Assembly: GCF_013034685.1 (NCBI RefSeq)
Contig: NZ_WQGO01000002.1
Location: 186,001-250,000 of the forward strand
Reading direction: 5' to 3'
Source of the DNA: Ruegeria lacuscaerulensis
Lineage (GTDB): Bacteria; Pseudomonadota; Alphaproteobacteria; Rhodobacterales; Rhodobacteraceae
Length of the DNA stretch: 64,000 nucleotides
In this document: in pieces, positions 8,489 to 17,550 of the stretch
Numbering within the stretch: position 1 is the first letter of the stretch
Layout: each line of letters opens with the position of its first letter
Notes under the pieces: model-generated
Database searches by the model: none
What the model was told of the DNA's origin: nothing
Seen by the model: the letters and a program-made list of their open reading frames with translations, nothing else
Position numbers and translations under genes: made by a program

Positions 8489-11109
8489 AAGACCTGAGTG
8501 CCTGCACCACGCGCTCAACCTGCCCCTATTGCGGGGTGGGTTGCGGTGTTCTGCTGCAACCGGATGGCGCGGGCGGCCTGACCGTCACCGGTGACCCGGA
8601 TCACCCGGCCAATCAGGGGCGGCTGTGTTCCAAAGGCTCGGCTTTGGCCGAAACGGTGGGCCTGTCGCAGCGGCTGCTGGTACCCGTGGTTGCGGGCAAA
8701 GAGACTGGCTGGGACGACGCGCTGCAACTGGTCGCCGACCGTTTCCGCGACACGATCGCCGAACACGGGCCGGATTCAGTCGCCTTTTATGTCTCGGGCC
8801 AGTTGCTGACCGAGGATTACTATGTCGCCAACAAGCTGATGAAGGGCTTTATCGGCTCGGCCAATATCGACACGAATTCACGGCTGTGCATGGCCTCGAC
8901 GGTCGCCGGCCACAAACGCGCTTTTGGCACTGACACCGTGCCCGGAACCTATGAGGATTTAGACGAGGCCGATCTGGTCGTGCTGGTCGGCTCCAATCTG
9001 GCCTGGTGCCACCCGGTTTTGTATCAGCGCCTGATGGCGGCGCGGCAGGCGCGCGGCACCAGGATCATCGTGATCGACCCGCGCCGGACGGCATCGTGTG
9101 ACAGTGCCGATCTGCACCTGCCGCTGGCAGCGGGCAGCGACGTCGCGCTGTTCAACCATCTGCTGACGCAGATCGACGCAACCGGGCTAGTCGATACGGA
9201 TTTCCTGCCCCACACCACCGGCATTCAAGCGGCGCTGGACAGTGCGCTGGCCGACGATGTCTCCGTCACCGGTCTCGACACCGACGATATCGCGCAGTTC
9301 TGCCAGATGTGGATGGGCACTGAGAAGGTCGTGACGATCTTCAGTCAGGGCGTGAACCAATCCAGTTCTGGCAGCGACAAGGTCAACGCGATCCTGAACT
9401 GCCATCTGGCCACGGGGCGGATCGGCAAGCCCGGCTGCGGCCCGTTGTCAGTCACCGGCCAGCCCAATGCCATGGGCGGGCGCGAGGTTGGTGGACTGGC
9501 CAATATGCTCGCCTGTCATCTGGATATCGAAAACGCCGATCATCGCGCCGCCGTGCGCAATTTCTGGTCGGCCCCGGCCATGCCCGAGGCCCCGGGCCTC
9601 AAGGCCGTGGACCTGTTCCGCGCCGTGGGCGACGGGCGCGTCAAGGCGCTGTGGGTGATCCACACGAACCCCGTGGTTTCAATGCCCGAGGCCGACGCGG
9701 TGCGCGATGCCATCGCGGCCTGCCCGTTCACCGTGGTCTCTGACATCACCGCCCTCACCGATACGGCGCGGCTGGCCGATGTGCTGCTGCCCGCCGCTGC
9801 GTGGGCCGAAAAAGACGGCACAGTCACCAATTCCGACCGTACGATCAGCCGACAACGTTCGGTCCTGCCCGCACCGGGACAAGCGCGCGCGGATTGGGAC
9901 ATTCTGGCCGAGGTCGGACGACGGATGGGATGGGCCTCGGCCTTCGATTATCAAACTCCCGGAGAGATTTTTCGTGAGAATGCAACCTTGTCCGGCATTG
10001 CCGCCAAGTTTGGACGCGATTTCGATATCTCGGGCCTCAGCGATCTGGATGCAGCGGGTTATGACGCTCTTCAGCCAACGCGCTGGCCTGTCACCGCCAC
10101 ACGGCAGGGCGGGCGGTTCTTTACGGATGGGCAATTCTATCACCCCGACGGCAAGGCGCGGCTTTTACCAGTTACATGGCGCGCGCCTGCGGCCAAAACA
10201 GAACCGCGTTATCCATTCTGGCTGAACACCGGTCGGCTGCGCGATCAGTGGCACACGATGACCCGTACCGGTCTGTCGGCGCGCCTGTCCGCGCATCTGC
10301 CCGAGCCGTTTTTGGACATTCACCCCGATGACGCCCGCGACAAGGGCATTAACCCCGCCGATCTGGTGCAGGTCGCAAGCCCGCATGGCGCATCCATCCT
10401 GCGGGCGCGGATCACACGCGATGTCACACAAGGACAGGTCTTTGCGCCGATCCACTGGACCGGAGAAACCGCCCCTGCGGCCCGAATCGACGCCGTGGTC
10501 GCTGCGGCGACGGACCCGGTTTCGGGACAGCCCGAAAGCAAAGCGTCCGTGGTGAGCGTCACCCGCTTTGACGCCAAATGGTATGGGTTTGCGGTGTCAG
10601 ATCGCGAAATGCGACCTTCGTGCGAATATTGGGCGCAGACCCCCACAAAACTCGGCTATCGCGCGGAGTTGGCCGGGATAGATAGAATAGATAACTGGCA
10701 AACCGCCGCGCGTGATCTTTTCGGATTGCCCGAGGCGCAGATAACGATCGTCGAAGACCCAGCGCGCGGCATGGCGCGGCTGGCGTTTTACGAAGACGGA
10801 CGATTGGTCGCTGCCTTGTTCATCTCTCCCGAGCCCGTGGCGGTGATGCGCGACTATCTGGCGACTCTGCCACAGGTGCCCGACCTGCTGTCAGGCTTGG
10901 CCCCTGCGGACCGGCCCGATCCCGGCCCTGTTCTGTGTTCCTGTTTAGACGTAGGCGTGAACACCATCCTGACCGCTATTGAGACCAAAGGGCTGATGAG
11001 CGTCGAAGCCATTGGTGAGGCGTTGCAGGCCGGAACCAATTGCGGCTCATGCCGCCCGGAACTGGCGACACTGTTGGCGTCGACACATCATAAAGAGGCC
11101 GCTCAGTAA
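8485..11109 (+). CDS. nasA: Assimilatory nitrate reductase catalytic subunit NasA
   Basis: An 874-residue cytoplasmic molybdopterin oxidoreductase that reduces nitrate to nitrite. The N-terminus holds the [4Fe-4S] cysteines CPYCGVGC followed by RLCSKG near residue 49. The molybdopterin and MGD-binding domains follow, with the C-terminal dinucleotide-binding domain beginning near the TGRLRDQWHTMTRTG segment. The last 60 residues are a BFD-like [2Fe-2S] domain (LCSCLDVG and NCGSC). The GTG start overlaps the nirD stop and has AAGGAG 8-10 bases upstream. No separate flavoprotein electron donor is nearby, so NirB and NirD probably serve both reductases. It ends only 2 bases from a convergent gene. 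Confidence 0.93.
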   Translation: MKDLSACTTRSTCPYCGVGCGVLLQPDGAGGLTVTGDPDHPANQGRLCSKGSALAETVGLSQRLLVPVVAGKETGWDDALQLVADRFRDTIAEHGPDSVAFYVSGQLLTEDYYVANKLMKGFIGSANIDTNSRLCMASTVAGHKRAFGTDTVPGTYEDLDEADLVVLVGSNLAWCHPVLYQRLMAARQARGTRIIVIDPRRTASCDSADLHLPLAAGSDVALFNHLLTQIDATGLVDTDFLPHTTGIQAALDSALADDVSVTGLDTDDIAQFCQMWMGTEKVVTIFSQGVNQSSSGSDKVNAILNCHLATGRIGKPGCGPLSVTGQPNAMGGREVGGLANMLACHLDIENADHRAAVRNFWSAPAMPEAPGLKAVDLFRAVGDGRVKALWVIHTNPVVSMPEADAVRDAIAACPFTVVSDITALTDTARLADVLLPAAAWAEKDGTVTNSDRTISRQRSVLPAPGQARADWDILAEVGRRMGWASAFDYQTPGEIFRENATLSGIAAKFGRDFDISGLSDLDAAGYDALQPTRWPVTATRQGGRFFTDGQFYHPDGKARLLPVTWRAPAAKTEPRYPFWLNTGRLRDQWHTMTRTGLSARLSAHLPEPFLDIHPDDARDKGINPADLVQVASPHGASILRARITRDVTQGQVFAPIHWTGETAPAARIDAVVAAATDPVSGQPESKASVVSVTRFDAKWYGFAVSDREMRPSCEYWAQTPTKLGYRAELAGIDRIDNWQTAARDLFGLPEAQITIVEDPARGMARLAFYEDGRLVAALFISPEPVAVMRDYLATLPQVPDLLSGLAPADRPDPGPVLCSCLDVGVNTILTAIETKGLMSVEAIGEALQAGTNCGSCRPELATLLASTHHKEAAQ

Positions 11110-11111
11110 TT

Positions 11112-12203
11112 CTAGAGCCAAACCGCCTCTCCGGTCTCCAGCGCCTGTTGTGCGGCCAGACCCATGCGCACAGCCCACATCCCGTCCTGCAGAGTCACCT
11201 CGGGGGCGGGTTTATCACCACGCAGGACGGCTAGGAATCCTTGATGCTGATAGAAAGTAGACCCGTTATGGTCACCCGCGGCCAATAGCGTTGGATCAAC
11301 GGGGATGTCCTTGGCGACCGGTCCCTTAGGCGCACGTGGGCTAACGATCAGTTGCGGCACCGGCGCATCACCAAGATGCTCGGGCCAGAAACGGCCCGGT
11401 CCGGGCACCAGCGCCTCGATCTTCGCGTCCGGCCCGACGGCCGAGATCTCCTCCTGATACCGCGCACCTTCCGCGAACATACACAGCTCAAGCATTGCTC
11501 GCGCACCCGAGGCGAAATCGACCATGACATAGCCGTGATCCAGAATGTCGGGTGTTTCGCCGTTATACGCCTCGTCCAAATGATTGACAGCCTGCCCCCC
11601 GCTGGCTGTCACGCGCACGGGGTCCGATTGCAGGATCAGGCGCATGAGGTCGAAGAAGTGACAGCATTTTTCGACAAAGGTACCGCCCGTATTGCGGTTG
11701 AAGCGGTTCCAGTTGCCGACCTTTTCCAGGAAGGGAAAGCGGTGCTCCTTGATGGTCAGCATTTTGACACCGCCGGTCACCTGCGCCCCCTCAATCAAGG
11801 CTGCGATGGGCGGCATATAGCGATACTCCATCGCCACCCAGATCGGATGAGGGTAGTCACGCTGGATGGCGTCAAGCCGCGCCGCATCTGCAGGGTCGGT
11901 GAACAGAGGTTTCTCGACCAGCAAAGGCAATGGCAGCACCCGCGCGATCTGCTCGATCTGATCCACGTGCAAATGATTGGGGCTGGCAATCACGATGCAA
12001 TCCAGATCGCCCACGGCCAGCAGATCTTCGACCGAACCCACCATCTGCGCATCCGGCACAATCGTCCGCGCCGCTTTGGCCATCGCGGCGTCGGGCTCAT
12101 AAATCGCCGAGACTCGCGCGCCGTCCAGCAACGCGATATTGTGCAGGTGTTCCTGCCCCATCATGCCGCAACCGATCAGCCCGTAATGGATGGTCCGGGT
12201 CAT
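11112..12203 (-). CDS. Gfo/Idh/MocA family NAD(P)-dependent protein (possible NAD-dependent sulfoquinovosidase)
   Basis: A 363-residue protein with an N-terminal Rossmann fold (GLIGCGMMGQEH) and the family EKP motif (LLVEKPLF), then the alpha/beta domain, as in oxidoreductases acting on sugars and polyols. AAGGAAAA precedes the ATG. It follows the GntR regulator by 12 bases and lies back to back with the SsuD-like monooxygenase operon. One branch of this superfamily (GH188) consists of NAD-dependent sulfoquinovosidases that start sulfoquinovoside breakdown. Given the neighbours this is an attractive role, but an ordinary sugar dehydrogenase cannot be excluded from the sequence alone. Confidence 0.8.
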   Translation of the reverse strand: MTRTIHYGLIGCGMMGQEHLHNIALLDGARVSAIYEPDAAMAKAARTIVPDAQMVGSVEDLLAVGDLDCIVIASPNHLHVDQIEQIARVLPLPLLVEKPLFTDPADAARLDAIQRDYPHPIWVAMEYRYMPPIAALIEGAQVTGGVKMLTIKEHRFPFLEKVGNWNRFNRNTGGTFVEKCCHFFDLMRLILQSDPVRVTASGGQAVNHLDEAYNGETPDILDHGYVMVDFASGARAMLELCMFAEGARYQEEISAVGPDAKIEALVPGPGRFWPEHLGDAPVPQLIVSPRAPKGPVAKDIPVDPTLLAAGDHNGSTFYQHQGFLAVLRGDKPAPEVTLQDGMWAVRMGLAAQQALETGEAVWL

Positions 12204-12215
12204 GCGTTTTTCCTT

Positions 12216-12926
12216 TTATTTCAGACGTTGGACATAGGTGGCCCGATCCGGGTCGAACCACGTTTTTGAAAACTCGACCGGTTCTGGCCCCTCGGACCAG
12301 CTGAACCGCTCAATATAACCGGCCGTTTCGCCAGCGGGTTTGGTGAAGGTCTCAGGCGTCCAATGGGGCAGCGCACGGACCGAAACCCGATCCTCAGCCC
12401 GCGTGATCCAGAACCCAAGCTGCTGCTGGTAATAGCGATAAAGCGAATCCGACAGCAGCGCCTGATCCACCTTTCCAGCGGACTCATCCAGCCAGATTTC
12501 CTCGACCGCGATGATTGTGTCATTCAAATAGCGCATCCGGCGCACCCGCGATCCCTTGGTCGATGTACCGAATTCCGGCAGATCGGAGGGCTTTTCCAGA
12601 TGATCCACCGACAGGATATCCGCGCGCGGCAGGCCCCCGCCCTCGGGCAGCTCCAGCCGGAACATCGCATAGACGCTGTTCTGCGTCCCGGTCTCGCGGA
12701 TGTAATTGCCCGAGCCTTGGATACGCTCCAACATCCCTTTTTTCTCAAGCTCCGCCAGCGATTTTCGCAGCGTCCCGACCGAGACGTTGAGGTTCGCCGC
12801 CATGTCCCGTTCGGGCGGCAAACGCTCACCATCGATCAATCGGCCCGCGGCGATGTCGCGGATCAGAAGCTCGGCGATCTGCACATAGATCGGCAGCGCG
12901 TTGGGATTGCGGCTGTTGGCAGTCAT
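12216..12926 (-). CDS. GntR family regulator, HutC/UTRA type
   Basis: A 236-residue one-component regulator. An N-terminal winged helix (about residues 8-75, with NALPIYVQIAELLIRDIAAG and the recognition region LNVSVGTLRKSLAELEKKGML) is followed by a UTRA ligand-binding domain (about 95-235). It leads the gene for the Gfo/Idh/MocA protein and is divergent from the flavin monooxygenase operon, with 108 bases between them. That gap holds a TTGAT/ATCAA inverted repeat. The likely job is control of both transcripts by a pathway sugar or intermediate; the ligand is not known. Confidence 0.88.
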   Translation of the reverse strand: MTANSRNPNALPIYVQIAELLIRDIAAGRLIDGERLPPERDMAANLNVSVGTLRKSLAELEKKGMLERIQGSGNYIRETGTQNSVYAMFRLELPEGGGLPRADILSVDHLEKPSDLPEFGTSTKGSRVRRMRYLNDTIIAVEEIWLDESAGKVDQALLSDSLYRYYQQQLGFWITRAEDRVSVRALPHWTPETFTKPAGETAGYIERFSWSEGPEPVEFSKTWFDPDRATYVQRLK

Positions 12927-12958
12927 TTTCGGGGTGCTTCACCGAGTCGCAGAAAAAA

Positions 12959-12983
12959 TTGATACACTATTGATCTACATCAA
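12959..12983. promoter_or_regulatory. Candidate GntR operator in the divergent promoter gap
   Basis: TTGAT (12970-12974), four bases, then ATCAA (12979-12983) form an inverted repeat. A further TTGAT lies at 12959-12963. The site is between the divergent GntR gene and the flavin monooxygenase gene, about 50 bases before the latter. Binding by this GntR protein is inferred from position and symmetry. Confidence 0.45.
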
Positions 12984-13034
12984 AGTGATTGCTACGCAAG
13001 AGGAAAGTAAAAAGATGCACGGAGAACGAATCAA

Positions 13035-14189
13035 ATGACCATCGTCCCCATCACATCCCCCGATCTGGATGCGGCCGAGGTTTCGTGGTTCGCCGCACTG
13101 TGCTCAGACGATTATCAGTTTCTGGGTGTCCCGGATGGTGACCTCCGGTCGAGTTGGGAGCATTGTTCCGGCATCGTCCGCGAGGCCGAGGCGCAAGGGT
13201 TCCGAAACATCCTGTGCCCGTCTTCTTATCAGGTCGGTCAGGACACGCTGAGTTTCGTGGCTGGCTGCGCGCCGATCACGGACCGGATCAACCTGCTGGC
13301 TGCTGTGCGTTGTGGCGAGATGCAGCCGATCATGCTGGCCCGCACCATTGCGACGCTGGATCACATGCTGCAAGGGCGGCTGACGGTGAACATCATCTCG
13401 TCCGATTTCCCCGGCGAAAAGGCCGACAGCGCGTTCCGCTACCAGCGGTCCCGCGAGGTGGTCGAGATCCTCAAGCAAGCCTGGACACAGGATGAGATCA
13501 ACCATGCGGGTGAGGTCTATAACTTCTCTGGTCTGACCACTGACCCGGCCAAGCCCTATCAGACCGGCGGTCCGCTGCTGTATTTCGGAGGCTACTCCCC
13601 CTCTGCGCTCGATCTTTGCGGCGAGCATTGCGACGTCTACCTGATGTGGCCCGAAACCAAGGATCAACTGGCCGAACGGATGAAAGCCGTTCACGCCGTG
13701 GCTGAAAACTACAACCGCACGCTGGATTACGGCCTGCGCGTTCACATGATCGTCCGCGATACCGAGGCTGAAGCGCAGGAATATGCGGACTACATCGTTT
13801 CGAAGCTGGATGACGAATATGGCCGTGCGATCCGGGAACGGGCGCTGGATTCGACCTCTCTGGGCGTGGCGCATCAGGCCAAGAACCGCGATCTGGCGGA
13901 TGAGTATGGCTATGTAGAACCGGGCCTGTGGACAGGTGTTGGCCGCGCGCGCTCGGGCTGTGGGGCAGCTTTGGTCGGATCGACCGATCAGGTGATGTCC
14001 AAGATCGAAGAATATCAAAAGATGGGCATCCGCGCTTTCATCTTCTCAGGCTATCCGCACATGGATGAGGCCAAGCATTTCGGGGCCCGCGTCCTGCCTA
14101 ATCTGAAAACCTGCTCGCTGCCCGAAGAATACGGGCGCGTGCCTGCAAAAACCCCGGCCACCCCGCTGGGCGCCGGAGTTCGCCGCTGA
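13035..14189 (+). CDS. SsuD-like flavin-dependent sulfonate monooxygenase (possible SmoC)
   Basis: A 384-residue member of the bacterial luciferase-like family, close in length and layout to alkanesulfonate monooxygenase SsuD. Family segments are RINLLAAVRCGEMQPIMLARTIATLDHM, GRLTVNIISSD, PLLYFGGYSPSA, LRVHMIVRDTEAEA and IFSGYPHMDEA. Such enzymes use reduced flavin and oxygen to cleave a C-S bond, releasing sulfite and an aldehyde. The next two genes encode an aldo/keto reductase and a flavin reductase, the same trio (SmoC, SmoB, SmoA) that oxidatively desulfonates sulfoquinovose in Agrobacterium. The substrate is inferred from this context. The stop overlaps the next ATG. Confidence 0.85.
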   Translation: MTIVPITSPDLDAAEVSWFAALCSDDYQFLGVPDGDLRSSWEHCSGIVREAEAQGFRNILCPSSYQVGQDTLSFVAGCAPITDRINLLAAVRCGEMQPIMLARTIATLDHMLQGRLTVNIISSDFPGEKADSAFRYQRSREVVEILKQAWTQDEINHAGEVYNFSGLTTDPAKPYQTGGPLLYFGGYSPSALDLCGEHCDVYLMWPETKDQLAERMKAVHAVAENYNRTLDYGLRVHMIVRDTEAEAQEYADYIVSKLDDEYGRAIRERALDSTSLGVAHQAKNRDLADEYGYVEPGLWTGVGRARSGCGAALVGSTDQVMSKIEEYQKMGIRAFIFSGYPHMDEAKHFGARVLPNLKTCSLPEEYGRVPAKTPATPLGAGVRR

Positions 14190-15079
14190 TGCACCGTGTG
14201 AAACTATCTGACACGCTGGAACTGAGCCGCATTGTCTACGGCATGTGGCGCATCGGGGATGACGATGACACCTCGGCCGCGCATGTCGAGGCCAAGATAC
14301 AGGCTTGTCTGGATCAGGGGATCACCAGTTTCGATCAGGCGGATATCTACGGCGACTACACGGCCGAAGGCATTCTGGGTGCCGCCCTGCGCGCCAACCC
14401 GTCCCTGCGGTCAAAGATGGAGATCGTCACCAAATGCGATATCGTCGCGCCCTGCGGACGGTATTCGGACGCCAAAGTCAAATACTACGACACCTCGCGC
14501 GCGCATATCCTGAAATCGGTCGATACTTCTCTGACCGAGATGGCCATCGACCATATTGACCTGTTGCTGATCCACCGCCCTGATCCGTTCATGGACCACC
14601 ACGAATCCGGCGCCGCACTGGATGAGGTGGTCGCCAGCGGCAAGGTGCGCGCTGTCGGCGTGTCGAATTTCCGCCCGTGGGACTGGAGCCTGCTGCAATC
14701 AGCCATGAACACGCGTCTGGTCACGAACCAGATCGAGATCTCGCTGGGGCAGATCAGCCCTTTCACCAATGGCGATCTGGCCTTTCATCAACAGCACGGC
14801 CAGCACGTTATGGCGTGGTCTCCGCTGGGGGGCGGGCTGCTGATGGCTGGAAACCCTCCGGTCGGTGTCGTGGCCGATGAGATTGCCGCTGAATTCGGCG
14901 TAGATCGCGCGGCGGTGGCTGTTGCCTTTTTGTTGGCGCATCCGGCAGGAATCCTTCCGGTAATGGGCACGAACAATCTGGGCCGGATCAAAACCCTTTC
15001 GGACGCTTTAAAAGTCAATCTGGATCGCGAAAGCTGGTTCCGCCTGTATGAGGCGGCGCTGGGGCATGAGGTACCATGA
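14189..15079 (+). CDS. Aldo/keto reductase, YdhF-like (possible SmoB)
   Basis: A 296-residue TIM-barrel NAD(P)H-dependent reductase. The family catalytic residues are visible: Asp and Tyr in FDQADIYGDYTAEG, Lys in MEIVTKCDI and His in DLLLIHRPDPFMD. The NADPH-binding end has GVSNF and the C-terminal MGTNNLGRIKTL. In the sulfo-SMO pathway the corresponding enzyme reduces the 6-oxo-glucose left after desulfonation to glucose. Here the gene begins on the last base of the monooxygenase gene and overlaps the flavin reductase gene, so all three should be made together. General resemblance is to E. coli YdhF; the substrate is inferred. Confidence 0.85.
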   Translation: MHRVKLSDTLELSRIVYGMWRIGDDDDTSAAHVEAKIQACLDQGITSFDQADIYGDYTAEGILGAALRANPSLRSKMEIVTKCDIVAPCGRYSDAKVKYYDTSRAHILKSVDTSLTEMAIDHIDLLLIHRPDPFMDHHESGAALDEVVASGKVRAVGVSNFRPWDWSLLQSAMNTRLVTNQIEISLGQISPFTNGDLAFHQQHGQHVMAWSPLGGGLLMAGNPPVGVVADEIAAEFGVDRAAVAVAFLLAHPAGILPVMGTNNLGRIKTLSDALKVNLDRESWFRLYEAALGHEVP

Positions 15080-15594
15080 TGAACGCAATCTCAAAGGATA
15101 TGAGCCACACTTTCATCCCACACAAGGACGACACCCGCACCCTGCGGGACGCTTTCGGCAAGTTTGCAACCGGCGTCACCATTGTCACCTGTGACAGCGA
15201 CGATGGTCCGGTCTGCATCACTGCCAACAGCTTTTCATCGCTGTCGCTGGACCCGCCGCTGGTGATGTGGGCAGGCGACCGCAATTCGCGCCGGTTCCCC
15301 TATTTCCACAAGGCGCGCCATTTCAGCGTGCACGTGCTATCGTCGGAACAGGCCGACTTATGTTTTGGCTGCTCGAAGGACGCGTTCGCCCTGCGGGATA
15401 TCGACCACGACCGCTGCGGGAACGGAACACCTCTGCTGCCGGATTGTCTGGCGCGGTTTGAGTGTGAACAGCACGCCTATCACGATGCAGGTGATCATGT
15501 GATCGTGGTGGGCAAAGTCCTGAAAGTCAGCATGGCGGACGGAGACGCGCTGACATTCTACGCCGGGAAACTCGGCCAATTTGCGCAGCACTAA
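15076..15594 (+). CDS. Flavin reductase, HpaC-like (possible SmoA)
   Basis: A 172-residue flavin reductase-like FMN-binding protein (LRDAFGKFATGVTIVTCDSD near the N-terminus, then the SSLSLDPPLVMW core). Such proteins supply reduced flavin to two-component monooxygenases, so it is the expected partner of the SsuD-like enzyme encoded two genes upstream. ATG 15076 overlaps the preceding stop (ATGA). In Agrobacterium's sulfoquinovose pathway the equivalent is SmoA. The C-terminus is short and ends just before the TRAP transporter genes. Confidence 0.87.
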   Translation: MMNAISKDMSHTFIPHKDDTRTLRDAFGKFATGVTIVTCDSDDGPVCITANSFSSLSLDPPLVMWAGDRNSRRFPYFHKARHFSVHVLSSEQADLCFGCSKDAFALRDIDHDRCGNGTPLLPDCLARFECEQHAYHDAGDHVIVVGKVLKVSMADGDALTFYAGKLGQFAQH

Positions 15595-15647
15595 GCGCGA
15601 TTTGACGACCGCGGGACAAACCTGCGGCTGAACAAGGGAGGATCCGC

Positions 15648-16235
15648 ATGGGCGGACTGGCAACGGCGCTTGCGCCGATTGCATTCGTGAACGAAACCGT
15701 GCTGCGTTTGGGCCGCGCGGTTGGTGTCGTTGCGATTGCATTGATGGTGATCGCAATCCTGATTCAGGTGTTCTTCAGATACGTTTTAGGCAACGCCCTG
15801 CCCTGGCCGGACGAAGCCGCGCGCTTCTGCATGTTGTGGATGACCGGGCTGATGGCCCCTACCGCGTTTCGGCGCGGCGGGTTTGTCGCCATTGATATGC
15901 TGCCCATGATGCTGCCGCGCGTTATTGGCCAGCTTCTGATGCTGTTTCTGCTTTTCGTCTCGCTGGCAGTGTTGGCCGTCGCCGTGAATATCGGCTGGTC
16001 CGAGGTCACGGGTTTTGGCGGCCGCTTCGCCACGGCGGCGCTCTATATTCCGACCTCGCTGGGGTTTGACGAGTGGTACCGCGTTCCGCGCAGCTGGATG
16101 ATGGCATCGTTGCTGGTGGGGGTATTCCTGCTGCTGGTCGTCAATATCGAGCTTATCCTGCGGTCGATCGTCAAGATGATGGGCGGCGGAGACCTGCTAC
16201 CCGAAATCGCAGATGCACCGGTGGGGGCTGAATAG
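15648..16235 (+). CDS. TRAP transporter small permease (DctQ type)
   Basis: A 195-residue inner-membrane protein with four predicted membrane segments (about residues 22-45, 57-75, 92-115 and 145-170), typical of the small TRAP subunit that helps the large permease. GGGAGG lies upstream of ATG 15648. It follows the flavin reductase gene by 53 bases and directly abuts the large-permease gene, suggesting the importer belongs to the preceding catabolic operon. The substrate cannot be read from this subunit. Confidence 0.88.
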   Translation: MGGLATALAPIAFVNETVLRLGRAVGVVAIALMVIAILIQVFFRYVLGNALPWPDEAARFCMLWMTGLMAPTAFRRGGFVAIDMLPMMLPRVIGQLLMLFLLFVSLAVLAVAVNIGWSEVTGFGGRFATAALYIPTSLGFDEWYRVPRSWMMASLLVGVFLLLVVNIELILRSIVKMMGGGDLLPEIADAPVGAE

Positions 16236-17525
16236 ATGCTGATCTGGTTCCTGCCCACCTTCTTGATTTTCCTGATGATCGGCCTGCCGGTCTTTTTCGC
16301 GCTTTTGGCCGCGCCCGGCATTTTGCTTTGGCTGAACGGTCAAACCAACGACATCACGCTGCTGTACCGGAACGTCTATAACGGTATGGACAGCTTCCCG
16401 TTGATGGCGATCCCCTTCTTCATGCTGGCCGGAGAGTTGATGAACCGTGGTGGCATCACCATTCGTCTGGTCGAGTTCTCTCAGGCCCTGATGGGGCACC
16501 TGCGCGGCGGTCTGGCCCATGTGAATGTCCTGAGTTCGATCCTGTTTGCCGGCCTGTCGGGCTCGGCGGTCGCCGATACCTCGGCACTGGGCTCGATGCT
16601 GATCCCAGCGATGGAGAAACAGGGCTATACCCGCCGCTTCGCCGCTGCGATCACGGCGGCCAGTTCGGTGATCGGGCCAATCATTCCGCCCTCGGGCATC
16701 ATGATCATCTATGCCTATGTGATGGGTGAAAGCGTGGCCGCCCTGTTTTTGGCAGGCATTGTTCCAGGCGTGATGGTTGGCGTCGGCCTGATGCTGATGA
16801 TCAAAGTCATGGCCGACAAATACGACTTCCCCGTCGCCAGCCGCAAATACACATGGTCCGAGCGTCGTCAGGCAAGCCTCAAAGCGTTCTTCCCGCTGCT
16901 GACCCCCGTCATCATTCTGGGGGGCATCCTCGGCGGCATCTTCACCCCGACCGAGGCTGCTGCGGTCGCTGTAGGCTATGCATTCATCATCGGCTTCTTC
17001 GTCCTGCGCACGCTGACCCTGAAAGAAGTGCCCGAGATCCTCAGCAATGCGGGTCTGACCTCCGCGGTGGTTTTGCTGCTGGTGGGCGCTGCGATGGCAT
17101 TCAAGACCGTGGTCAGCCTTAGCCACGCGCCTGAACAACTGGCGGCACTGATCCTTGGCCTGTCGGAAAATCCGCTGATCCTGCTGTTCCTGATCAACCT
17201 GCTGCTGTTCGTCGTCGGCATGTTTCTGGATGCAGGCCCCGCGATCATCATCCTTGGCCCCATCCTTGCGCCCATTTTCACAAGCCTCGGCGTAGACCCG
17301 ATCCATTTTGCTATTATCATGAGTGTCAACCTGACCGTCGGCCTGGCCACTCCGCCCATGGGGTTGGTCCTGTTCGTGGCCGCCGCTGTATCGCGCGAAA
17401 AGGTCGAAACCATTGCCAAGGCGATCCTGCCGTTTCTGGCTGTCGAAATCATAGTGATCTTCCTGATCACCTATGTCCCCGCACTATCCATGACGATCCC
17501 GAGGATAACGGGATTTGCAAACTGA
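16236..17525 (+). CDS. TRAP transporter large permease (DctM type)
   Basis: A 429-residue integral membrane protein with about twelve segments. It has DctM hallmarks such as AIPFFMLAGELMNRGG, LSGSAVADTSALGS, IGPIIPPSG and FTPTEAAAVAVGYAF. It forms the sodium-coupled channel of a tripartite ATP-independent periplasmic transporter. It starts immediately after the small-permease stop and is followed by the binding-protein gene, giving order Q-M-P. Co-transcription with the SsuD-like monooxygenase operon suggests that the cargo is that pathway's substrate. Confidence 0.92.
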   Translation: MLIWFLPTFLIFLMIGLPVFFALLAAPGILLWLNGQTNDITLLYRNVYNGMDSFPLMAIPFFMLAGELMNRGGITIRLVEFSQALMGHLRGGLAHVNVLSSILFAGLSGSAVADTSALGSMLIPAMEKQGYTRRFAAAITAASSVIGPIIPPSGIMIIYAYVMGESVAALFLAGIVPGVMVGVGLMLMIKVMADKYDFPVASRKYTWSERRQASLKAFFPLLTPVIILGGILGGIFTPTEAAAVAVGYAFIIGFFVLRTLTLKEVPEILSNAGLTSAVVLLLVGAAMAFKTVVSLSHAPEQLAALILGLSENPLILLFLINLLLFVVGMFLDAGPAIIILGPILAPIFTSLGVDPIHFAIIMSVNLTVGLATPPMGLVLFVAAAVSREKVETIAKAILPFLAVEIIVIFLITYVPALSMTIPRITGFAN

Positions 17526-17550
17526 ACTGAGTATCACAGGGAGGAAACGA

